This document shows positions 6,701 through 9,937 of a stretch of DNA of 9,937 bases, piece by piece. The DNA comes from Methylotenera sp. (lineage in GTDB: Bacteria; Pseudomonadota; Gammaproteobacteria; Burkholderiales; Methylophilaceae). The number at the start of each line of letters is the position of its first letter. Position 1 is the first letter of the stretch. The translations under genes and the position numbers were made by a program. The notes beneath the pieces were generated by a model. It was not told the origin of the DNA, did no database searches, and worked only from the letters and a program-made list of their open reading frames with translations. The DNA lies in NCBI GenBank assembly GCA_013816325.1, contig JACDEP010000043.1, positions 1 through 9,937 on the forward strand, written 5' to 3'.

Positions 6701-8396
6701 TGTTCGTTATCAGATCCAAGTCCCACCAGCCATCATGGCTACCCCTCACTACTAAATCCAAGCGCTCTTCCGAAGCTTTTAAAGCGAGTTCAGCGGCAAC
6801 ACGTTCAGTAATGTCTTCCACCGCTACTACAATGGTTTCTATTTCATCATAATCATTTCGGATGGCTGTTATTTCTACGTGGGCATGTATTAATTTACCG
6901 GATTTGTGGATAAAGCGCTTTTCTCGCATATAGTGGCTAATTTCACCTGACTTTAATTTTGCATAAAAAGCATTATCAGTTTCCACATCATCCGGATGAT
7001 TTAACTGAATGTATTTCAAACAGGTCAGCTCCTGAGCGCTATAACCAAATATGTCACATAAACGTTGGTTCACCAGAGACCATTTTCTTGTCGTTGCATT
7101 TACGGTGCCGGTACCCACAAAAGGTGTGCTATGGAATTTATCCAATAGTTTATTAAGTTCTATATCTTTAATATCAAGCGCTAGCCGATATGCCGATTTC
7201 TGTTGCTTCCACAGTAAATACAAAACGGTGCTAATGATGGCTAATGCAATTAAAGCCGCAAAACTCGTCCAGAATAGTAAGTTATCCAAACCTGCCATCA
7301 CTTCATCTTGGGCTACCTCTGTTACAAAATACCAAGAAGTACCGGTAATAGGGATATTGGCACTAAAAGCCATTTTTCCTAGCAGGTTTTTGCCTAAGGA
7401 TAATTTTTTATTCAGGTTATAAAGCGTGTCAGCAGTGGCTGGAATATGATGGATGCCTTGGCCGTTAATGTCATTCGGCGTGGCATCTACAATAACTAAG
7501 TTGCTAGCATCTTTTTTTACGAGCATGGCGTCCGAGCTAGTACTCTTAGTAGGCCACATCTGTAAAGAGGGGAGGATGGAATGATAAAAACCGGTTTGAA
7601 TCAATACAAAAGCTAGTAAATCTGAGTTTCTGCCCTTACTGACTGTAATCGGCGCTAGGATCTGCAAGTTCAATGATTGATGTGGGTCTATAAAGAAATC
7701 CCCATGCTGTACTTGATGGCTACTGCGTACCGAATCAATAAAGCCATTATTTAGGGCAATGGCATCATAATTGCCACCAGCTTGTAATACTGGCTTGCCA
7801 GCAGCATTTAATAATGTGATGCTTTCGTAATGGTAGGAATTAAGAATGGCATCGAAACGTGTTTGTATTTCTTTTGCGCCGGCATGGTCTTTTTCGCCTA
7901 AAAAACTATCTACCTTATTGGCGAATTGCTGGTCGCTGGCTAATACATGGGCATCTGCCACTCTGTAGTCTAACCATCTTTTTAGCTGTTGTACTTCGAT
8001 GCTAGCAATTGCCTCCAGACTATCGTAGGTTTTAAATTCCACCTTAGGTACCTGGTGGCGATAGATACCTAAGTTAACCAAAGGAATGAGTAATAAAATG
8101 ATAAAAACCCAGCTTAAATAAGTGAGTTTATTTTTTAGAAATTGTTTATTGTTCTGAATCTCAGCTTGCCCATAACTTTTCAGGTTGATTAAGAACACAT
8201 GGAAAATAGCGGTAGTAGCAACTAGTATCGAAAAATCGATAAAAAGATTAGTAGACTTTGGTAGGTAAGCGTTGTTAGGCAAAAATGAAACAAGGTCATG
8301 TTTATAGCTTACAAAAATCCCGCCCGCTAGAAAATACAAAACTGTAAATCTAGCAGGGTTAATCACATCTAGCAGTTTTTGCAAAAACTGTTTCAA
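3795..8396 (-). CDS. Membrane-anchored PAS/GAF sensor with bifunctional GGDEF-EAL c-di-GMP domains
   Basis: A 1533-residue protein predicted to make and/or degrade cyclic di-GMP at the inner membrane. Hydrophobic segments lie near residues 17-31, 52-70, 92-111 and 373-396. Residues of about 112-372 would form a periplasmic sensor of Cache-like size. The cytoplasmic part then reads PAS (about 421-535), PAS (545-660), GAF (665-835), PAS (845-967), PAS (976-1095), GGDEF (about 1099-1262) and EAL (about 1275-1525). The cyclase looks active: GGDEF at 1180-1184, with an inhibitory I-site RGND (1171-1174) five residues before it. The phosphodiesterase also keeps its key residues: EAL (1309-1311), N1367, E1402, DD (1429-1430), K1450, E1486 and QGF (from 1506). 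The start is TTG at 8394-8396, because an in-frame stop lies just two codons upstream; its ribosome-binding site is poor, and GTG at residue 11 is possible. It follows ybiT after 25 bp with no terminator, so co-transcription is likely. The signal sensed is unknown. Confidence 0.95.
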   Translation of the reverse strand: MKQFLQKLLDVINPARFTVLYFLAGGIFVSYKHDLVSFLPNNAYLPKSTNLFIDFSILVATTAIFHVFLINLKSYGQAEIQNNKQFLKNKLTYLSWVFIILLLIPLVNLGIYRHQVPKVEFKTYDSLEAIASIEVQQLKRWLDYRVADAHVLASDQQFANKVDSFLGEKDHAGAKEIQTRFDAILNSYHYESITLLNAAGKPVLQAGGNYDAIALNNGFIDSVRSSHQVQHGDFFIDPHQSLNLQILAPITVSKGRNSDLLAFVLIQTGFYHSILPSLQMWPTKSTSSDAMLVKKDASNLVIVDATPNDINGQGIHHIPATADTLYNLNKKLSLGKNLLGKMAFSANIPITGTSWYFVTEVAQDEVMAGLDNLLFWTSFAALIALAIISTVLYLLWKQQKSAYRLALDIKDIELNKLLDKFHSTPFVGTGTVNATTRKWSLVNQRLCDIFGYSAQELTCLKYIQLNHPDDVETDNAFYAKLKSGEISHYMREKRFIHKSGKLIHAHVEITAIRNDYDEIETIVVAVEDITERVAAELALKASEERLDLVVRGSHDGWWDLDLITNTASHSDRWWSMLGYDVNMDNYDSLHWQTLTHPDDIERTLTYLRKILATKNTLYELELRLRHKVGHYVPVLTRGYILRDKNGKAVRISGTNTDITEFKKTDREIITLNRLLSMITNTNQLITRKPGSVVLFNEVCKIAVKEGGFNFAWVGLLTQDKNQLKCITYAGLSTSFIESLDHNLQNFDYRIPAIQCITEGQYIICNDLEHADYEEHWVASALESGYRSMVALPIAQYGKVVGNFSLFSDEPQAFNDKEISLLDELAADISFALEIEDSENQRKKTEKALTESEALFHNLASNSPGGIFRTDKKGHLIYYNEIWQKITAATEDELKTRVTFTASIHPEDSKAVIATFQRSLINKNAFDMEYRFIHPNHETLWVKSQAQPSHDDKGDFNGFVGQLTDITELKSVQESLYMAGVVLDNSRESILVTDHNAKVLMVNKAFSLLEGYTPEEIMGKNPNILNSGKHDKGYFTNMYTALKETGVFQSEIWNRRKDGEVHPGMLSITAVKNAKNKITNYVSVFTDITSLKNTEERLAFLANHDALTGLPNRMMLISHISHAVEGAKRNGKQLALLLLDLDRFKNINDSFGHLAGDDLLQQLATRLKTRLRGNDMIARLGGDEFVILLEDVNQPEYAAKVAENIIATVEEPWLLHNQSEVYVGTSIGISLYPDHGDNALELLKHADAALYQAKGSGRGVAKYYSETLTRQARRRFKLEARLREAINHDELRLHYQPKLDIFSGEIVGVEALARWVDPKIGMIMPNEFIGIAEETGLITKLGEWVLQEACQQGRIWLDKGINLTVAVNLSATQLYHSDISKIVRDILKTTGFPAQNLELELTESILMSRESESIKKLYQIKELGISLAVDDFGAGYSSLAYLRRFPLDVLKIDRSFVADLEDDKDDRAITATIIAIGRTLNLKVIAEGVETESQLTFLESHGCHMYQGFYASPPLEPKLLEEFLMEYKGHNVFA

Positions 8397-8421
8397 GTTT
8401 TACCGTTTTCTTTTATATGAG

Positions 8422-9937
8422 CTAGGCGTCAACGCCCTGGCTAATTAAATAATCCTCATAGTTCCCGGTAAAGTCGATGATTTCATTTTCTTTGATTTCT
8501 AAAATACGAGTTGCAATTGAGCTCACAAATTCACGGTCATGACTCACAAAGAAGAGGGTGCCTTTATATTTATCCAAGGCGGTATTCAAAGCTTCAATCG
8601 ATTCCATATCCATATGGTTAGTTGGCTCATCCATCAATAGCACATTGGTCCTTGCGAGCATGAGCTTGCCATACAACATACGGCCTTTTTCACCCCCTGA
8701 AAGTACTTTCACTGACTTCTTGGTATCTTCACCTGAGAATAATAGACGGCCTAACATGCTACGTACGGTCTGGTCGTCATCGCCTTGTTGAGTGAATCGT
8801 GACATCCATTCAAATAATTCGTCACCATCTTCAAATTCGTATTCATGATCTTGCGCAAAGTAACCGATTGTCGCTTTTTCAGCCCATTTCACTTCACCGT
8901 GTTTGGGTTGCAAGTCGCCAGCCAAGCAGCGCAAGAAGGTAGTTTTACCGATACCATTCTCGCCAATGATGGCAACTTTTTCGCCTGCTTCAAACATAAT
9001 ATCAACGTCATTGAAGAGGAGACGGTCAAAGCCATGGCTGAGTTTTTTCAACTCAACAGCATTGCGGTGCAGTTTGTCTCTTTCGTCATACTCAAAACGG
9101 ATGAATGGATATTGTCGGCTTGATGGTTTGAATTCTTCAATCTTGATTTTATCAATCTGCTTAGCACGGCTGGTGGCTTGCTTGGCTTTTGAGGCGTTGG
9201 CAGAGAAGCGGCGAACGAAGTCCTGCAAGTCTGCAATCTGCTGTTTCGCTTTTGCATTATCCTTGGCCTGCTGAGCACGAGCTTGAGTGGAGGCTTCCAT
9301 GTAATCATCATAATTACCCGGATAAATAGCCAACTTGCCATAATCCATATCGCAAGTGTGCGTACAGACTTGATTCAAAAAGTGGCGGTCATGCGAGATG
9401 ATAATCATCGTGCAGCTGCGGTTGTTCAGAACGTCTTCCAACCATCGAATCGTATTGATGTCCAAGTTATTGGTAGGCTCATCCAGCAGTAAGATGTCTG
9501 GATTAGCGAACAATGCCTGTACTAGCAATACACGTAGTTTCCAGCCTGGGGCTACAGCGCTCATAGGGCCGGTATGTTGCTCAATTGGTATACCCACGCC
9601 CAATAGCAATTCACCTGCTCGTGCTTCTGCGGTATAGCCGTCATACTCGGCAAATACAGCCTCCAACTCAGCGGCTTTCATGTAGTCATCTTCTGTGGCT
9701 TCCAGATTTTCGTAGATGGCATTCTTTTCTACATTCGCTTTCCACATTTCTTCATGGCCCATCATCACAACGTCCAATACACGCTGGTCTTCATAGGCAA
9801 ACTGGTCTTGACGCAAGAAAGCCATCCGTTCATGGTTATCCAGAGCGATGTTGCCTGATGTCGGTTCAAGTACTTTTGCAAGAATCTTCATATAGGTTGA
9901 CTTGCCGCAGCCGTTGGCGCCGATCAATCCATAGCGG
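8422..9937 (-). CDS. ybiT: ABC-F family ATPase YbiT (5' end cut by window)
   Basis: Soluble cytoplasmic tandem ABC ATPase of the ABC-F class. These proteins bind the ribosomal E-site and modulate translation, and are not transporters. The visible 504 residues begin inside the first domain (RYGLIGANG); comparison with remembered E. coli YbiT (about 530 aa) suggests some 28 residues are missing. Counting from the first visible residue: Walker A GANGCGKST (6-14), a degenerate signature VAPGWK (128-133), Walker B with DEPTNN (152-157), and the switch SHDRHF. A charged Ala/Gln/Lys-rich linker (tRNA-interaction type) follows, then Walker A GENGIGKTT (325-333), signature LSGGE (412-416), Walker B with DEPTNHMD (436-443) and SHDREF. 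The missing first LSGGQ-like signature is as in E. coli YbiT, so it is a family trait and not damage. The apparent TTG start at 9925-9927 is an internal Leu codon and not the true start. First gene of a probable two-gene unit with the c-di-GMP enzyme. Confidence 0.96.
   Translation of the reverse strand, partial: RYGLIGANGCGKSTYMKILAKVLEPTSGNIALDNHERMAFLRQDQFAYEDQRVLDVVMMGHEEMWKANVEKNAIYENLEATEDDYMKAAELEAVFAEYDGYTAEARAGELLLGVGIPIEQHTGPMSAVAPGWKLRVLLVQALFANPDILLLDEPTNNLDINTIRWLEDVLNNRSCTMIIISHDRHFLNQVCTHTCDMDYGKLAIYPGNYDDYMEASTQARAQQAKDNAKAKQQIADLQDFVRRFSANASKAKQATSRAKQIDKIKIEEFKPSSRQYPFIRFEYDERDKLHRNAVELKKLSHGFDRLLFNDVDIMFEAGEKVAIIGENGIGKTTFLRCLAGDLQPKHGEVKWAEKATIGYFAQDHEYEFEDGDELFEWMSRFTQQGDDDQTVRSMLGRLLFSGEDTKKSVKVLSGGEKGRMLYGKLMLARTNVLLMDEPTNHMDMESIEALNTALDKYKGTLFFVSHDREFVSSIATRILEIKENEIIDFTGNYEDYLISQGVDA

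Noticed and set aside
8628..8645. DEPTNHMD instead of DEPTNHLD in YbiT as a damaged Walker B
   Set aside because: The catalytic Asp-Glu pair is intact, and Leu to Met is a conservative change in the D-loop region.
8903..9274. Plus-strand 123-codon frame antisense to ybiT
   Set aside because: The opposite strand encodes conserved ABC-F motifs; this frame is a by-product of that composition.
9925..9927. TTG as the ybiT start codon
   Set aside because: The frame stays open to the window edge, encoding RYG before LIGANG, which matches the interior of YbiT; the true start lies outside the window.

Overview
The window looks like chromosomal DNA of a Gram-negative proteobacterium with moderate-to-low GC. 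The protein sequences (RhlE, TypA/BipA, YbiT and a PAS/GAF/GGDEF/EAL sensor) and the codon use fit a betaproteobacterium. A Methylophilaceae-like methylotroph is my best guess, but this is recognition by eye and not a database result. There are no mobile elements, tRNA or rRNA genes, CRISPR arrays or signs of recent transfer.

Layout. (1) Positions 1-1321, minus strand: most of an RhlE-type DEAD-box RNA helicase, cut at its C-terminal RG-rich tail by the window edge. (2) Positions 1322-1787: a 466-bp divergent intergenic region that is unusually rich in signals. It has a near-consensus minus-strand promoter with a GC-rich discriminator far upstream of rhlE, a putative ~350-nt leader with mutually exclusive hairpins, a second gene-proximal rhlE promoter overlapped by an inverted repeat, and an extended -10 promoter for typA. 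(3) Positions 1788-3605, plus strand: complete typA/bipA. (4) Positions 3609-3664: a perfect 26-bp-arm hairpin, a bidirectional terminator between convergent transcription units. (5) Positions 3665-3794: a short spacer with a 15-bp imperfect tandem repeat. (6) Positions 3795-8396, minus strand: a 1533-aa membrane-anchored c-di-GMP enzyme with a periplasmic sensor, four PAS domains, a GAF domain, and intact GGDEF and EAL domains. (7) Positions 8422-9937, minus strand: the ABC-F protein YbiT, missing only about 28 N-terminal residues at the window edge. It lies 25 bp upstream of the c-di-GMP gene and is probably co-transcribed with it.

Together: three of the four genes encode factors that act on ribosomes or RNA (RhlE, TypA, YbiT). 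In better-studied bacteria these families are linked to ribosome assembly and translation under cold or other stress. The fourth is a signal-integrating c-di-GMP enzyme. The genes themselves are familiar families. The part most worth a second look is the regulatory DNA between rhlE and typA, which resembles a strongly transcribed, structured leader or small RNA.
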